The notes under the pieces are model-generated. The model ran no database searches. It had not been told where the DNA came from and was given only the letters and a program-made list of their open reading frames with translations. Positions 45,775 through 55,948 of a stretch of DNA of 64,000 bases are shown piece after piece. The DNA comes from Superficieibacter sp. 1612_C1 (GTDB taxonomy: Bacteria; Pseudomonadota; Gammaproteobacteria; Enterobacterales; Enterobacteriaceae). How positions within the stretch are numbered: the stretch's first letter is position 1; each line of letters begins with the position of its first letter. A program made the translations under genes and the position numbers. The stretch covers positions 124,001 to 188,000 of the forward strand of contig NZ_JADGMI010000005.1 of assembly GCF_015234305.1 (NCBI RefSeq), in the 5' to 3' direction.

Positions 45775-46758
45775 GTGTTAAAAAAATATCTGCCGTTGCT
45801 GGCGCTGGTCGCCGCGCCTGTCTTCGCCAAACCGGTACTCACCGTCTACACCTATGACTCGTTCTCCGCCGACTGGGGACCGGGGCCGGTGGTCAAAAAA
45901 GCCTTTGAAGCCGACTGCGGCTGCGAGCTGAAATTCGTGGCGCTGGAAGATGGCGTGTCGCTGCTCAACCGCCTGCGTATGGAGGGCAAAAACAGCAAAG
46001 CCGACGTGGTGCTGGGGCTGGACAACAACCTGCTGGAAGCCGCCACGCAAACTAAGCTGTTTGCGAAAAGCGACGTGCCAGCCAACGCGGTTAAGGTGCC
46101 GGGCGGCTGGGACAATGATACCTTCGTGCCGTTCGACTACGGCTACTTCGCGTTTGTCTATGACAAAAACAAGCTGAAAAATCCGCCGAAAAGCCTGAAG
46201 GAGCTGGTGGAAAGCGACCAGAAATGGAAAGTGATTTATGAAGATCCGCGCACCAGCACGCCGGGTCTGGGTCTGCTGCTGTGGATGCAAAAAGTCTACG
46301 GCGATAAAACATCAGAAGCCTGGCAGAAGCTGGCGGCAAAAACCGTTACCGTGACGAAAGGCTGGAGCGAAGCCTACGGGCTGTTCTTAAAAGGGGAAAG
46401 CGATCTGGTGCTGAGTTATACCACCTCCCCGGCCTACCACATTATTGAAGAGAAAAAGTCGCAGTACGCGGCGGCGGATTTTGCCGAAGGTCACTATCTC
46501 CAGGTTGAAGTCGCGGCCCGCACGGCGGCCAGTAAGCAGCCGGAGCTGGCGAAGAAATTCCTCGCCTTTATGGTTTCCCCGGCGTTCCAGAATGCCATTC
46601 CAACCGGCAACTGGATGTATCCGGTAACTGACGTTACGCTGCCGGCAGGGTTTGCCGATCTGGCAAAACCGAAAACCACGCTACAGTTTTCCTCGCATGA
46701 CGTCGCGCAGCAGCGCGCGCAGTGGATTAGCGAATGGCAACGCGCCGTCAGCCGTTAA
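45775..46758 (+). CDS. thiB: Thiamine/TPP ABC transporter periplasmic-binding protein ThiB
   Basis: Periplasmic receptor for thiamine and its phosphates. 327 aa with a GTG start. The signal peptide MLKKYLPLLALVAAPVFA is cleaved after Ala18. Conserved blocks include TVYTYDSFSADWGPG, NVPGGW-like KVPGGWDNDTFVPFDYG, and EDPRTSTPGLGLLLWMQ. It is controlled by the riboswitch upstream and overlaps thiP by 25 bp. Confidence 0.97.
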   Translation: MLKKYLPLLALVAAPVFAKPVLTVYTYDSFSADWGPGPVVKKAFEADCGCELKFVALEDGVSLLNRLRMEGKNSKADVVLGLDNNLLEAATQTKLFAKSDVPANAVKVPGGWDNDTFVPFDYGYFAFVYDKNKLKNPPKSLKELVESDQKWKVIYEDPRTSTPGLGLLLWMQKVYGDKTSEAWQKLAAKTVTVTKGWSEAYGLFLKGESDLVLSYTTSPAYHIIEEKKSQYAAADFAEGHYLQVEVAARTAASKQPELAKKFLAFMVSPAFQNAIPTGNWMYPVTDVTLPAGFADLAKPKTTLQFSSHDVAQQRAQWISEWQRAVSR

Positions 46759-48344
46759 TTCCCGGCTGGATGATACCGGGCCTCGCCGCCGCCACGCTTA
46801 TGGTAGCGGTGGCGATGGCCGCATTTCTGGCACTATGGACCAGCGCGCCGCAGGCGGCATGGCGTACGCTGCTTGAGGACAGCTATCTATGGCATGTGGT
46901 GCGCTTCTCCTTCTGGCAGGCGTTTTTGTCGGCGCTGCTGTCGGTAGGGCCGGCCATTTTTCTTGCCCGTTCACTCTACCGCCGCCGCTTTCCGGGCAGG
47001 TTGATGCTGCTGCGCCTGTGCGCGATGACGTTGATCCTGCCGGTACTGGTGGGCGTATTCGGCATTCTGAGCGTCTATGGACGTCAGGGGTGGCTGGCGT
47101 CGCTGGCGCAGCTCTGCGGCCTGGAGTGGACCTTTTCCCCGTATGGCCTGCAAGGCATCCTGCTGGCGCATATCTTTTTTAATCTGCCGATGGCGACGCG
47201 CCTGCTGCTTCAGGTGCTGGAGCAGATCCCCGGCGAACAGCGGCAGCTGGCGGCGCAACTGGGGATGCGCGGCTATGATTTCTTCCGCTTTGTGGAGTGG
47301 CCGTGGCTGCGTCGGCAGATCCCGCCCGTCGCCGCGCTGATTTTTATGCTCTGCTTCGCCAGCTTCGCCACGGTACTGTCGCTCGGCGGCGGTCCGCAGG
47401 CGACAACGATTGAACTGGCGATCTACCAGGCGCTTAATTTTGATTACGATCCCGGCCGCGCGGCGATGCTGGCGCTGATCCAGATGATCTGCTGTCTCGG
47501 TCTGGTACTCTTAAGCCAGCGCCTGAGCAAGGCGATTGCGGTGGGCAATACCCAGCTTAAGGGCTGGCGCGATCCGGACGACCGCCGCGTCAGCCGGATC
47601 GCCGATATACTGCTGATCGGCTGTGCTCTGCTGCTTCTGCTGCCACCGCTGCTGGCGGTGATCGTTGAAGGCATTAACCGCGATCTCCCCGAGGTTCTGC
47701 AACAGCCCGCCATGTGGCAGGCGCTATGGACTTCGCTGCGTATCGCCCTCGCGGCGGGCGTACTGTGCGTGATATTGACCATGATGCTGCTGTGGAGCAG
47801 CCGCGAACTTCGCGCCCGGGCGCGTCCGCTGGCTGGTCAGGCGATGGAGCTTTCCGGTATGTTAATTCTCGCCATGCCGGGTATTGTGCTGGCGACGGGA
47901 TTCTTTTTGTTGCTCAATAACAGCGTGGGACTGCCGCAATCGGCGGATGGCATCGTGATTTTTACCAACGCGCTGATGGCGATCCCCTATGCGCTGAAGG
48001 TGCTGGAAAATCCAATGCGCGATCTCACCGCCCGCTATACGATGCTGTGTCAGTCGCTGGGCATGGAGGGTTTTACCCGCCTGAAAGTTCTGGAACTGCG
48101 CGCGCTGAAGCGTCCGCTGGCACAGGCGCTGGCGTTTGCCTGCGTGCTGTCGATTGGCGATTTTGGCGTTGTCGCCCTGTTTGGCAATGATGACTTCCGC
48201 ACGCTGCCCTTCTATCTTTATCAGCAAATCGGCTCTTATCGCAGCCAGGAAGGGGCGGTGACCGCTCTACTGCTGCTCTTGCTTTGCTTTGCGCTTTTTA
48301 CCGTTATCGAAAAACTTCCGGGACGCCATGCTGAAACTTACTGA
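46734..48344 (+). CDS. thiP: Thiamine/TPP ABC transporter permease ThiP
   Basis: Inner-membrane permease with two fused binding-protein-dependent transport domains. 536 aa, with about 12 hydrophobic segments. The two EAA loops are seen as [23 protein letters not shown] near residue 165 and [27 protein letters not shown] near residue 435. The start lies 25 bp inside thiB, and thiQ starts 17 bp before its end. Confidence 0.97.
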   Translation: MATRRQPLIPGWMIPGLAAATLMVAVAMAAFLALWTSAPQAAWRTLLEDSYLWHVVRFSFWQAFLSALLSVGPAIFLARSLYRRRFPGRLMLLRLCAMTLILPVLVGVFGILSVYGRQGWLASLAQLCGLEWTFSPYGLQGILLAHIFFNLPMATRLLLQVLEQIPGEQRQLAAQLGMRGYDFFRFVEWPWLRRQIPPVAALIFMLCFASFATVLSLGGGPQATTIELAIYQALNFDYDPGRAAMLALIQMICCLGLVLLSQRLSKAIAVGNTQLKGWRDPDDRRVSRIADILLIGCALLLLLPPLLAVIVEGINRDLPEVLQQPAMWQALWTSLRIALAAGVLCVILTMMLLWSSRELRARARPLAGQAMELSGMLILAMPGIVLATGFFLLLNNSVGLPQSADGIVIFTNALMAIPYALKVLENPMRDLTARYTMLCQSLGMEGFTRLKVLELRALKRPLAQALAFACVLSIGDFGVVALFGNDDFRTLPFYLYQQIGSYRSQEGAVTALLLLLLCFALFTVIEKLPGRHAETY

Positions 48345-49038
48345 TGTGATCTGGCTTTATCAGCATCTGCCGATGCGCTTTACCGTCTCTATTAAACAGG
48401 GCGAGCAGGTCGCGGTGCTGGGGCCGAGCGGCGCGGGGAAAAGTACGCTGCTCAATCTGATCGCCGGTTTTCTCAGCCCGCAAAGCGGCACCATTCTGAT
48501 TGAAAACCAGGTCCATACCCACACGCCGCCCGCGCGCCGTCCGGTATCGATGCTGTTTCAGGAAAATAATCTTTTCAGCCATCTCACCGTGCGGCAAAAC
48601 ATTGGACTCGGGCTGCATCCGGGTCTGAAACTGAACGACGCGCAGCGGCAGAAACTGCAACTGATTGCCAGTCAAATGGGCATTGAATCGCTGCTGGATC
48701 GCCTGCCATCGGAACTCTCTGGCGGGCAGCGCCAGCGGGCCGCGCTGGCGCGCTGTTTGGTGCGTGAACAGCCGATACTGCTGCTGGATGAGCCGTTTTC
48801 CGCGCTTGACCCGGCGCTGCGTCAGGAGATGCTCAGCCTGGTCAATGATGTCTGTCGCCGCCAACATCTGACGCTATTGATGGTGTCGCACAGCGTAGAG
48901 GATGCTGCACGCATCGCCGGGCGCTCGCTGGTGATCGCCGATGGCAGAATAGCGTGGGATGGCGCAACCGCTGAACTACTGAGCGGTCGCGCCAGCGCCT
49001 CTTCATTACTGGGAATTGCCAGTCACGACCCTGAGTAG
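48328..49038 (+). CDS. thiQ: Thiamine/TPP ABC transporter ATP-binding protein ThiQ
   Basis: ATPase subunit of ThiBPQ. 236 aa from [11 protein letters not shown]; the longer reading from 48289 lies inside thiP and is rejected. Walker [10 protein letters not shown] is at residues 32-40, the signature LSGGQRQR near 131, Walker B ILLLDEP near 150, and the switch His in MVSHSVEDA. Its last 33 bp overlap the 3' end of convergent yabI. Confidence 0.96.
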   Translation: MLKLTDVIWLYQHLPMRFTVSIKQGEQVAVLGPSGAGKSTLLNLIAGFLSPQSGTILIENQVHTHTPPARRPVSMLFQENNLFSHLTVRQNIGLGLHPGLKLNDAQRQKLQLIASQMGIESLLDRLPSELSGGQRQRAALARCLVREQPILLLDEPFSALDPALRQEMLSLVNDVCRRQHLTLLMVSHSVEDAARIAGRSLVIADGRIAWDGATAELLSGRASASSLLGIASHDPE

Positions 49039-49782
49039 AATATTCGCATAGACTGGCATCGACGGGTGACGAATCGCCGCAATTAACGCCACGACAGCGA
49101 TACCGCTGACCAGCGGTGCCAGCCAGATCAGCCGCGCGCGCGGAAGGAGTTGTGAAAGGCGATCGCGGCCACTTTTCCCGCTGCGCCATAAGCGCCAGCA
49201 CAGCCAGGCGGCAATCCACAGCAGTAGCGCCGCCGTCAGCAGCAGCCACTTAAAGCCGCTGCTCTGCGCATCGGCAGGAATATCAATCGCCGCCCCGGCG
49301 AGGATACCCGGCAGGAAGTAGACCGGCGGCCAGAACAGGCAGCCGATAATATTCGGCAGCACAAATTTGGCAACCGGCAGATCGAGCATTCCGGCGACCA
49401 TCGGCACCAGCGGGCGCGTCGGCCCGACAAAGCGGCCGACCAGAATGGTAAACATGCTGTGCTGATGCAGCGCGTGCTCGGTTTTATCCAGCAGCGACTT
49501 ATTCTTCTTCATAAACGACCAGCGGTGCAGCGGCTTTTTAAAGCGCCAGCCCAGCCAGAACGAGATCCAGTCGCCCAGCAAGCAGCCGACAATCCCCGCC
49601 AGCCACGCCTGCCAGAAGTTAACCTCACCGCTGCCAATCAGCGCGCCCAGACCGGCCATCATCACCGTACCCGGCAGGATCAGTCCCACCAGCGCCAGCG
49701 ATTCGAGAAAGGCGACCAGCGCGATAGCGATCAATGAGTAACTGGCTGATTGAGTGACAAAGTGTTCCAGCAGTGCTTGCAT
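49006..49782 (-). CDS. yabI: DedA-family membrane protein YabI
   Basis: 258-aa inner-membrane protein of the DedA/SNARE-associated family, members of which act in lipid-carrier recycling, envelope integrity or proton-dependent transport. It has about five hydrophobic segments, with the family motifs [15 protein letters not shown] near 25 and [16 protein letters not shown] near 117. The E. coli protein is 254 aa. Its 3' end overlaps thiQ. A specific substrate cannot be read from the sequence. Confidence 0.93.
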   Translation of the reverse strand: MQALLEHFVTQSASYSLIAIALVAFLESLALVGLILPGTVMMAGLGALIGSGEVNFWQAWLAGIVGCLLGDWISFWLGWRFKKPLHRWSFMKKNKSLLDKTEHALHQHSMFTILVGRFVGPTRPLVPMVAGMLDLPVAKFVLPNIIGCLFWPPVYFLPGILAGAAIDIPADAQSSGFKWLLLTAALLLWIAAWLCWRLWRSGKSGRDRLSQLLPRARLIWLAPLVSGIAVVALIAAIRHPSMPVYANILLRVVTGNSQ

Positions 49783-49902
49783 AATGTGTCCGTCGGGGTT
49801 TCTGAAGCAGGGATTCTGCGCAGCGATGCATACGTCGTCAAGACATCAATTGTCTGAAGTGATTAACGGTTATGACAAGTACCCGGACACATCATTCACT
49901 TT

Positions 49903-50748
49903 TTATTCACAACCTGAGCGAAATTCGCTGGGGCTGGCCCCGGTGCATTTTTTAAAAACGCGGGAAAAGTAGAGCTGATCCTCAAAACCAATATTGCGCC
50001 CGACGCTGGCGATCGGCATCCGGGTGGTACTGAGCAGGAACTTCGCCTGGCTGATCCGCTGATCCTCACGCCAGCTCAGTACGCTAACGCCAAGCTGCTG
50101 GCGAAATAGATGCGAGAGGCGGGAAGGCGAAAGGCAGACGTGCTGCGCGACGCTGGCGATATCAAAATGGCTGTCGGAGAGATGATCGCTGATGTACTGG
50201 CACGCCTCGCGCACCCGGTGATCCAGCGGCGGGTGCAGAGACTCATTTACCGCTTCCAGACGCCGCAACAGCAATTGCTCCAGCAGATTAATCGCCAGCA
50301 ACTCTGAATAGCGCCCGGCTCCCTGACCAGCGTCAATAATTTGCGCGAATAACTCGCGAAATATCGGTTCATGCGACGCGTCAGGACGGTGAAAACCGGT
50401 CTGGGCGAAGATGGTCGGCCACGCCAGCCACTCCTGCCAGTAGGCGCGGGGACGGAAATAAACCCACTGGTGATACCACTCCTTCGCCTCCGGGTGACGA
50501 CCGTAGTGGTGGATTTCACCTGGCGGGAACAGCAGCATATCCCCCGGACGGCAGACAAAGCGCTGCCCGTGATTATCAATCACCCCTTCCCCACGCACGG
50601 TCAGATTGAGGATATATCCTTTCATTCCCAGCGGCCGGTCGATAAAAAAATCCAGATAACCGCCCGCCTCAATCGGCGTTAAACCTGCCACCAGATGAGC
50701 ATTGAATGAATAGCCTGGCAATAAAGGATCGTTCTGCGTTTCAGCCAT
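49903..50748 (-). CDS. araC: Arabinose operon regulator AraC
   Basis: Arabinose-responsive activator and repressor. 281 aa from the ATG at 50748. An in-frame GTG two codons upstream is less likely. The N-terminal cupin domain with the [15 protein letters not shown] block binds arabinose and dimerises. The C-terminal AraC domain has two helix-turn-helices, [21 protein letters not shown] and [20 protein letters not shown]. It ends at SEFRSGCE, about 11 residues shorter than E. coli K-12 AraC and like the Salmonella/Citrobacter form. Confidence 0.97.
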   Translation of the reverse strand: MAETQNDPLLPGYSFNAHLVAGLTPIEAGGYLDFFIDRPLGMKGYILNLTVRGEGVIDNHGQRFVCRPGDMLLFPPGEIHHYGRHPEAKEWYHQWVYFRPRAYWQEWLAWPTIFAQTGFHRPDASHEPIFRELFAQIIDAGQGAGRYSELLAINLLEQLLLRRLEAVNESLHPPLDHRVREACQYISDHLSDSHFDIASVAQHVCLSPSRLSHLFRQQLGVSVLSWREDQRISQAKFLLSTTRMPIASVGRNIGFEDQLYFSRVFKKCTGASPSEFRSGCE

Positions 50749-50774
50749 TACCACTACACTCCCGATAAAGTTTT

Positions 50775-50793
50775 AGAAACCAATTGTCCATAT
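50775..50793. promoter_or_regulatory. araO2 half-site
   Basis: AGAAACCAATTGTCCATA, nearly identical to E. coli araO2, lies in the araC 5' leader about 210 bp from araI1, the spacing needed for the repression loop. Confidence 0.8.
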
Positions 50794-50952
50794 TACGATT
50801 TAAGGCGGTTAATGCAGGGCAACGTTAACAAAAATATCGAATTCAGCGTACCAACCCGCTCCGGAGAAGCCCTTCCCCTATTAACAGGCTACATAGCAGT
50901 TTCAAAGTAGTAACAAGAGTGTCTATAAAGAAGGTTGAAAAGTCCACATTGA

Positions 50953-50974
50953 ATATTTGCACGCCGTCACACTT
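50953..50974. promoter_or_regulatory. CRP site of araBAD
   Basis: TTTGC (50956-50960), 6 bp, TCACA (50967-50971), close to the CRP consensus and to the E. coli ara CRP site, just upstream of araI1. Confidence 0.75.
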
Positions 50975-50984
50975 TGCAACGCCA

Positions 50985-51022
50985 TAGCGATTTTGTCCAT
51001 AAGATTAGCGGTTCCGGCCTGA
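50985..51022 (+). promoter_or_regulatory. araI1 and araI2 AraC half-sites
   Basis: I1 TAGCGATTTTGTCCATA (50985-51001) and I2 TAGCGGTTCCGGCCTGA (51006-51022) are direct repeats 21 bp apart. I2 overlaps the -35 of the araBAD promoter, so AraC bound there can contact RNA polymerase. Confidence 0.85.
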
Positions 51023-51048
51023 CGCTTTTTTTCGCCAGTCTCTACTGT
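51019..51048 (+). promoter_or_regulatory. araBAD promoter
   Basis: CTGACG (51019-51024), 18 bp, TACTGT (51043-51048), the same hexamers as E. coli PBAD. The araB ATG is 36 bp further on, after a GGATGGAG site. Confidence 0.85.
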
Positions 51049-51083
51049 TTCACCATCACTGTTTTTCTGGATGGAGTTATACG

Positions 51084-52793
51084 ATGGCGATTGCAATTGG
51101 CCTCGATTTTGGTAGTGATTCTGTACGCGCGCTGGCGGTAGATTGCGCCACCGGTAAAGAGATCGCCACCAGCGTGGAGTGGTATCCGCGCTGGCAGGAG
51201 GGACGTTATTGCGACGCCCCGAATAACCAGTTCCGTCATCATCCGCGCGATTATATTGAGTCGATGGAAGCGGCGGTCAAAAGCGTCCTGGCGGAGCTGA
51301 GCGATGCGCAGCGCCATGATGTCGTCGGCATTGGCGTCGATAGTACCGGTTCCACCCCTGCCCCCATTGATGCCGAGGGTCATGTACTGGCGCTCAGAGA
51401 GGAGTTCGCCGATAACCCGAACGCCATGTTCGTACTGTGGAAAGATCACACCTCGGTAGAAGAAGCCGAAGAGATTACCCGCCTGTGCCACACGCCGGGC
51501 AAAGAGGATTACTCGCGCTATATCGGCGGTATTTACTCCAGCGAATGGTTCTGGGCCAAAATTCTCCACGTTACTCGTCAGGATAGTGCCGTTGCGCAGG
51601 CGGCGGCGTCATGGATCGAATTATGCGACTGGGTACCTGCCCTGCTCTCCGGTACGACGCGTCCTGCCGATATCCGCCGCGGTCGTTGCAGCGCCGGACA
51701 CAAATCACTGTGGCATGAAGGCTGGGGTGGACTGCCACCGGCCAGCTTCTTTGATGAGCTGGACCCGCTTCTCAATCGCCACCTGGCGTATCCGATGTTT
51801 AGCGAAACGTACACCGCGGATCTGCCGGTCGGCAGCCTGAGTGCCGAATGGGCGCAGCGCCTGGGCCTGCCACAAAGCGTGGTCATTTCCGGCGGTGCGT
51901 TTGACTGCCATATGGGCGCGGTCGGCGCGGGTGCACAGCCTAACGCGCTGGTTAAAGTGATCGGCACCTCCACCTGCGACATTCTGATTGCCGACAAAGA
52001 GAGCGTCGGTGAGCGCGCCGTGAAAGGTATCTGCGGCCAGGTCGACGGCAGCGTGGTGCCTGATTTTATCGGTATGGAAGCCGGGCAATCGGCGTTCGGC
52101 GATATTTATGCGTGGTTTGGCCGCATCCTCGGCTGGCCGCTGCAACAGCTTGCCGCGCAGCATCCTGAACTGAAAGAGCAGATTAAAGCCAGCCAGAAGC
52201 AGCTACTTCCGGCGCTCACCGAAGCGTGGGCGAAAAATCCCTCGCTCGATCACCTGCCGGTAGTGCTTGACTGGTTTAACGGCCGCCGCACGCCCAATGC
52301 CAATCAGCGTCTGAAAGGGGTGATCACCGATCTGAATCTGGCGACCGACGCGCCTGCGCTGTTCGGCGGTCTGATTGCCGCCACCGCCTTCGGCGCGCGC
52401 GCCATTATGGAGTGCTTTACCGAACAAGGCATTGCGGTCAATAACGTAATGGCCCTTGGCGGTATCGCGCGTAAAAATCCGGTGATTATGCAGGCCTGCT
52501 GCGACGTCCTGAACCGGCCGCTGCAAATCGTCGCCTCGGATCAGTGCTGCGCGCTGGGCGCGGCGATCTTCGCCGCCGTCGCGGCAGGCGTGCATGCCAC
52601 TATTCCCGCCGCGCAGGCCAGTATGGCCAGCGCCGTGGAGATCACCCTGCAACCGCGCCCGCAGCAGGCGCAGCGTTTTGAACAGCTCTATCGCCGCTAT
52701 CAGCAGTGGGCGGTCAGCGCCGAACAGCAATACCTTCCTGACGCCGCACCGGTACAAAAAGCGGCGGCTCACCAGACATCTCTGACCTGTTAA
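51084..52793 (+). CDS. araB: L-ribulokinase
   Basis: FGGY-family kinase phosphorylating L-ribulose to L-ribulose 5-phosphate. 569 aa, as in Salmonella (E. coli 566). The N-terminal phosphate loop [11 protein letters not shown] is at residues 6-16, and the C-terminal FGGY nucleotide domain includes [18 protein letters not shown]. First gene of araBAD, 10 bp before araA. Confidence 0.97.
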   Translation: MAIAIGLDFGSDSVRALAVDCATGKEIATSVEWYPRWQEGRYCDAPNNQFRHHPRDYIESMEAAVKSVLAELSDAQRHDVVGIGVDSTGSTPAPIDAEGHVLALREEFADNPNAMFVLWKDHTSVEEAEEITRLCHTPGKEDYSRYIGGIYSSEWFWAKILHVTRQDSAVAQAAASWIELCDWVPALLSGTTRPADIRRGRCSAGHKSLWHEGWGGLPPASFFDELDPLLNRHLAYPMFSETYTADLPVGSLSAEWAQRLGLPQSVVISGGAFDCHMGAVGAGAQPNALVKVIGTSTCDILIADKESVGERAVKGICGQVDGSVVPDFIGMEAGQSAFGDIYAWFGRILGWPLQQLAAQHPELKEQIKASQKQLLPALTEAWAKNPSLDHLPVVLDWFNGRRTPNANQRLKGVITDLNLATDAPALFGGLIAATAFGARAIMECFTEQGIAVNNVMALGGIARKNPVIMQACCDVLNRPLQIVASDQCCALGAAIFAAVAAGVHATIPAAQASMASAVEITLQPRPQQAQRFEQLYRRYQQWAVSAEQQYLPDAAPVQKAAAHQTSLTC

Positions 52794-52803
52794 GGACACG
52801 ACA

Positions 52804-54306
52804 ATGACGATTTTTAATAACTATGAAGTATGGTTTGTGATTGGTAGCCAGCATCTTTACGGCCCGGAAACGCTGCGTCAGGTAACGCAGCATGCGGAAC
52901 ACGTAGTCAATGCGCTGAACAGCGAAGGCAAACTGCCGTGCAAGCTGGTGTTAAAACCGCTGGGCACCTCGCCGGATGAGATCACCGCCATTTGCCGCGA
53001 TGCCAACTACGATGATAAATGCGCGGGACTGATGGTCTGGCTGCACACCTTCTCGCCAGCCAAAATGTGGATCAACGGGCTGACGATCCTCAACAAACCG
53101 CTGCTGCAATTCCATACCCAGTTCAATGCCGCCCTGCCATGGGACAGCATTGATATGGACTTTATGAACCTCAACCAGACCGCGCACGGCGGCCGCGAGT
53201 TCGGCTTCATCGGCGCGCGGATGCGTCTGCAACACAATGTCGTGACCGGTCACTGGCAGGATCAAGACGCCCATCAGCGTATCGGCGCGTGGATGCGTCA
53301 GGCGGTCTCGAAGCAGGATACCCGCCACCTGAAAGTATGCCGCTTTGGCGACAATATGCGTGAAGTGGCAGTGACCGACGGCGATAAAGTCGCGGCGCAG
53401 ATTAAATTCGGCTTCTCCGTCAATACCTGGGCGGTCGGCGATCTGGTACAGGTCGTCAATGCGGTCAGCGATGGCGATATCAGCGCGCTGGTTGACGAAT
53501 ATGAAAGCAGCTATCGCCTGACGGAAGCAGCGCAGATCCACGGCGACAAACGGCAGAACGTGATCGACGCGGCGCGTATTGAACTCGGGATGAAGCGCTT
53601 CCTCGAAGAAGGCGGGTTCCACGCGTTCACTACGACGTTTGAAGATTTACACGGCCTGAAACAGCTCCCGGGTCTTGCCGTGCAGCGTCTGATGCAGCAG
53701 GGCTACGGCTTTGCGGGCGAAGGCGACTGGAAAACCGCCGCTCTGTTACGCATCATGAAGGTGATGTCAACCGGTCTACAGGGCGGCACCTCATTTATGG
53801 AGGATTACACCTACCACTTTGAGAAGGGCAACGATCTGGTGCTCGGCTCACATATGCTGGAAGTGTGTCCGTCCATCGCCGTGGATGAAAAACCGATCCT
53901 TGAGGTTAAACCGCTTGGTATCGGCGGCAAGGCCGATCCGGCCCGTCTGATTTTCAACACCAAGACCGGCCCGGCGATCGCCGCCAGCCTTATCGATCTC
54001 GGCGATCGCTTCCGTCTGCTGGTCAACTGCGTGGATTCAGTCGAAACCCCACACGATCTGCCGAAGCTACCGGTGGCTAACGCCCTGTGGAAAGCCCAGC
54101 CGGATCTCCCTACCGCATCGGAGGCGTGGATCATCGCCGGTGGTGCGCACCATACCGTCTTCAGCCATGCGCTGACGCTGGACGATATGCGTCAGTTCAC
54201 CGAGCTGCACGATATTGAAATTGCCGTCATTGATAACGATACCCGCCTGCCGGCGTTTAAGGACGCGCTGCGCTGGAACGAAGTCTATTTCGGCTCAAAA
54301 CGGTAA
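52804..54306 (+). CDS. araA: L-arabinose isomerase
   Basis: Manganese-dependent isomerase of L-arabinose to L-ribulose. 500 aa, exact family length. Family blocks [31 protein letters not shown], and the metal-site region with [11 protein letters not shown] and [11 protein letters not shown] are intact. It is followed by REP elements before araD, which is expected to lower araD expression relative to araBA. Confidence 0.98.
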   Translation: MTIFNNYEVWFVIGSQHLYGPETLRQVTQHAEHVVNALNSEGKLPCKLVLKPLGTSPDEITAICRDANYDDKCAGLMVWLHTFSPAKMWINGLTILNKPLLQFHTQFNAALPWDSIDMDFMNLNQTAHGGREFGFIGARMRLQHNVVTGHWQDQDAHQRIGAWMRQAVSKQDTRHLKVCRFGDNMREVAVTDGDKVAAQIKFGFSVNTWAVGDLVQVVNAVSDGDISALVDEYESSYRLTEAAQIHGDKRQNVIDAARIELGMKRFLEEGGFHAFTTTFEDLHGLKQLPGLAVQRLMQQGYGFAGEGDWKTAALLRIMKVMSTGLQGGTSFMEDYTYHFEKGNDLVLGSHMLEVCPSIAVDEKPILEVKPLGIGGKADPARLIFNTKTGPAIAASLIDLGDRFRLLVNCVDSVETPHDLPKLPVANALWKAQPDLPTASEAWIIAGGAHHTVFSHALTLDDMRQFTELHDIEIAVIDNDTRLPAFKDALRWNEVYFGSKR

Positions 54307-54312
54307 GCGTAA

Positions 54313-54451
54313 TGCCCGGTGGCGCTGCGCTTACCGGGCCTACGAGTCGTCATTCGTTATGGGAACCACCGACCACAGGCCGGATAAGCGAAGCGCCATC
54401 CGGTATCAAGACAACCATCCGTAGGCCGGATAAGCGCAGCGCCATCCGGCA
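54313..54451. repeat. Three REP units between araA and araD
   Basis: Units at 54313-54343 (GCCCGGTGGCGCTGCGCTTACCGGGC, shown in part), 54376-54404 and 54421-54451 (GTAGGCCGGATAAGCGCAGC...CCATCCGGC). The first is inverted relative to the others. The last ends 5 bp before the araD ribosome site GGAGAG. A REP at this position is also known in E. coli and Salmonella. Confidence 0.85.
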
Positions 54452-54462
54452 TGGAGAGCAAC

Positions 54463-55158
54463 ATGCTAGAAGATCTCAAACGTCAGGTGCTGGAAGCGAA
54501 CCTGGCATTACCTGAACACAATCTGGTGACCCTCACCTGGGGTAACGTCAGCGCCGTCGACCGCGAGCGCGGCGTCTTTGTTATCAAACCTTCCGGCGTC
54601 GATTACCGCGTAATGAAAGCCGAAGATATGGTGGTCGTCAGCATCGCCACCGGCGAAGTGGTCGACGGCACGAAAAAACCCTCTTCCGACACGCCAACGC
54701 ATCGCCTGCTATATCAGGCTTTCCCCACCATTGGCGGCATTGTGCATACCCACTCGCGCCATGCGACCATCTGGTCACAGGCGGGGCAATCTATTCCGGC
54801 TACCGGCACCACCCACGCCGACTATTTCTACGGTACTATTCCCTGCACACGCAAAATGACCGACGCGGAAATCAACGGCGACTATGAATGGGAAACCGGC
54901 AACGTGATCGTCGAAACCTTTGAGAAACAGGGCATCGACGCCGCGCAGATGCCGGGCGTGCTGGTCCACTCCCACGGCCCGTTCGCGTGGGGTAAAAATG
55001 CCGACGACGCGGTGCATAACGCCATCGTGCTGGAAGAAGTGGCCTATATGGGTATCTTCTGCCGCCAGCTCGCTCCGCAGCTGCCGGACATGCAGCAGAC
55101 GCTGCTGGATAAGCATTATCTGCGCAAGCACGGGGCGAAAGCGTATTACGGGCAATAA
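54463..55158 (+). CDS. araD: L-ribulose-5-phosphate 4-epimerase
   Basis: Zinc class II aldolase-fold enzyme that yields D-xylulose 5-phosphate. 231 aa from [12 protein letters not shown]; an upstream in-frame ATG at 54451 lies inside the REP and is rejected. The zinc-ligand motif [10 protein letters not shown] near residue 95 and the later [11 protein letters not shown] (His171) are present, as is the substrate-binding KPSGV. Last gene of araBAD. Confidence 0.97.
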   Translation: MLEDLKRQVLEANLALPEHNLVTLTWGNVSAVDRERGVFVIKPSGVDYRVMKAEDMVVVSIATGEVVDGTKKPSSDTPTHRLLYQAFPTIGGIVHTHSRHATIWSQAGQSIPATGTTHADYFYGTIPCTRKMTDAEINGDYEWETGNVIVETFEKQGIDAAQMPGVLVHSHGPFAWGKNADDAVHNAIVLEEVAYMGIFCRQLAPQLPDMQQTLLDKHYLRKHGAKAYYGQ

Positions 55159-55174
55159 CATCTTCATCCCTTGT

Positions 55175-55202
55175 GCCGCCGGTCATTGCGGATCCCGGCG
55201 GC
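55175..55202 (+). terminator. Hairpin after araD
   Basis: GCCGCCGG (55175-55182) pairs with CCGGCGGC (55195-55202), an 8-bp GC-only stem with a 12-nt loop. The downstream sequence ATTCCTTCC has only scattered T, so termination strength is uncertain. Confidence 0.5.
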
Positions 55203-55417
55203 ATTCCTTCCAGGCTATGATTCAGGTATAGATGCCTGCAAACCCGACAAAACGGGTAACAGTGCAGTGTTATGGCAACCTTCTGTCGTCATCCTTCAGA
55301 ATCGAGTTTTTCCTGAAAAGTTATACCTTTTTATATTTCCCGTTTCTTTTTACTCTCCTCTTTTGCTGGCAAAAGTAATCATGCTATTTTAACGCCGCTA
55401 AATCGGAGGTAATGATA

Positions 55418-55927
55418 ATGACGGAAACAAAATATATACTTAACAAATCAATCATCACAAAATCATTAATAAAAGATAACTATTTTATCTTTGCCACCAT
55501 TCCTTGCAGCGTGCTTTTATTAGTTATCATTGCCTGTTTTCTGGGATTACCTATCATGGAGATGATTGTCAAAGGCATTATCGTGGTGATCATCGCTGAA
55601 CTCTGCTTCCTGGCACCGATTTATGCCTGGGGCTGCTGGCGGAAATCGACTACCCCTGCGGAGATCGGCATCACGCCAGGCCACTTGCGTATTGATAACC
55701 ATCGTTGGGCACTGAACGAAATACAGACTTTGCGATTAACGCCTAATATTCATCCTGCAAATAAAAACTGTTATTTAACGGTCATTGAAACTACCGGGAA
55801 GAAATATCGCTATTATCTGGGAGCGAGTTTACCCTCTGAAGAAACTCTCTTTGCACAATATGCTGAATTTTGTGACCGCATTGCGTTTTTATGCAAGGAT
55901 AACCCCAATCAATTCCAGGCAGGATAA
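55418..55927 (+). CDS. Uncharacterised protein with two membrane segments
   Basis: 169 aa from the ATG at 55418, which has GGAGG 8 nt upstream; an ATG two codons earlier is too close to that site. Hydrophobic segments lie at about residues 22-44 and 48-72, then WGCWRKS and a soluble C-terminal region (about 80-169) that looks like a small beta-rich, PH-like domain (ITPGHLRIDNHRWALNEIQT). I do not recognise the family. The first third is AT-rich and uses codons such as ATA that are rare in neighbouring genes, a possible sign of transfer. It lies 21 bp before the next gene and probably shares its transcript. Confidence 0.75.
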   Translation: MTETKYILNKSIITKSLIKDNYFIFATIPCSVLLLVIIACFLGLPIMEMIVKGIIVVIIAELCFLAPIYAWGCWRKSTTPAEIGITPGHLRIDNHRWALNEIQTLRLTPNIHPANKNCYLTVIETTGKKYRYYLGASLPSEETLFAQYAEFCDRIAFLCKDNPNQFQAG

Positions 55928-55948
55928 CGTGTCCAGGGGCTGGCAGAA

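Larger units (their letters stand above)
50749..51083. promoter_or_regulatory. araC-araBAD divergent control region
   Basis: 335 bp between the araC and araB starts. It contains araO2-like, CRP, araI1 and araI2 sequences listed separately. The middle part (50800-50945) should contain the araC promoter and araO1, which I could not delimit with confidence. The layout supports the DNA-loop control known for E. coli. Confidence 0.8.

Noticed and set aside
53811-54134. Antisense open frames opposite araA, araB, polB, leuC and the mur genes
   Set aside because: They are shadows of conserved genes in other frames, without ribosome sites or family motifs.
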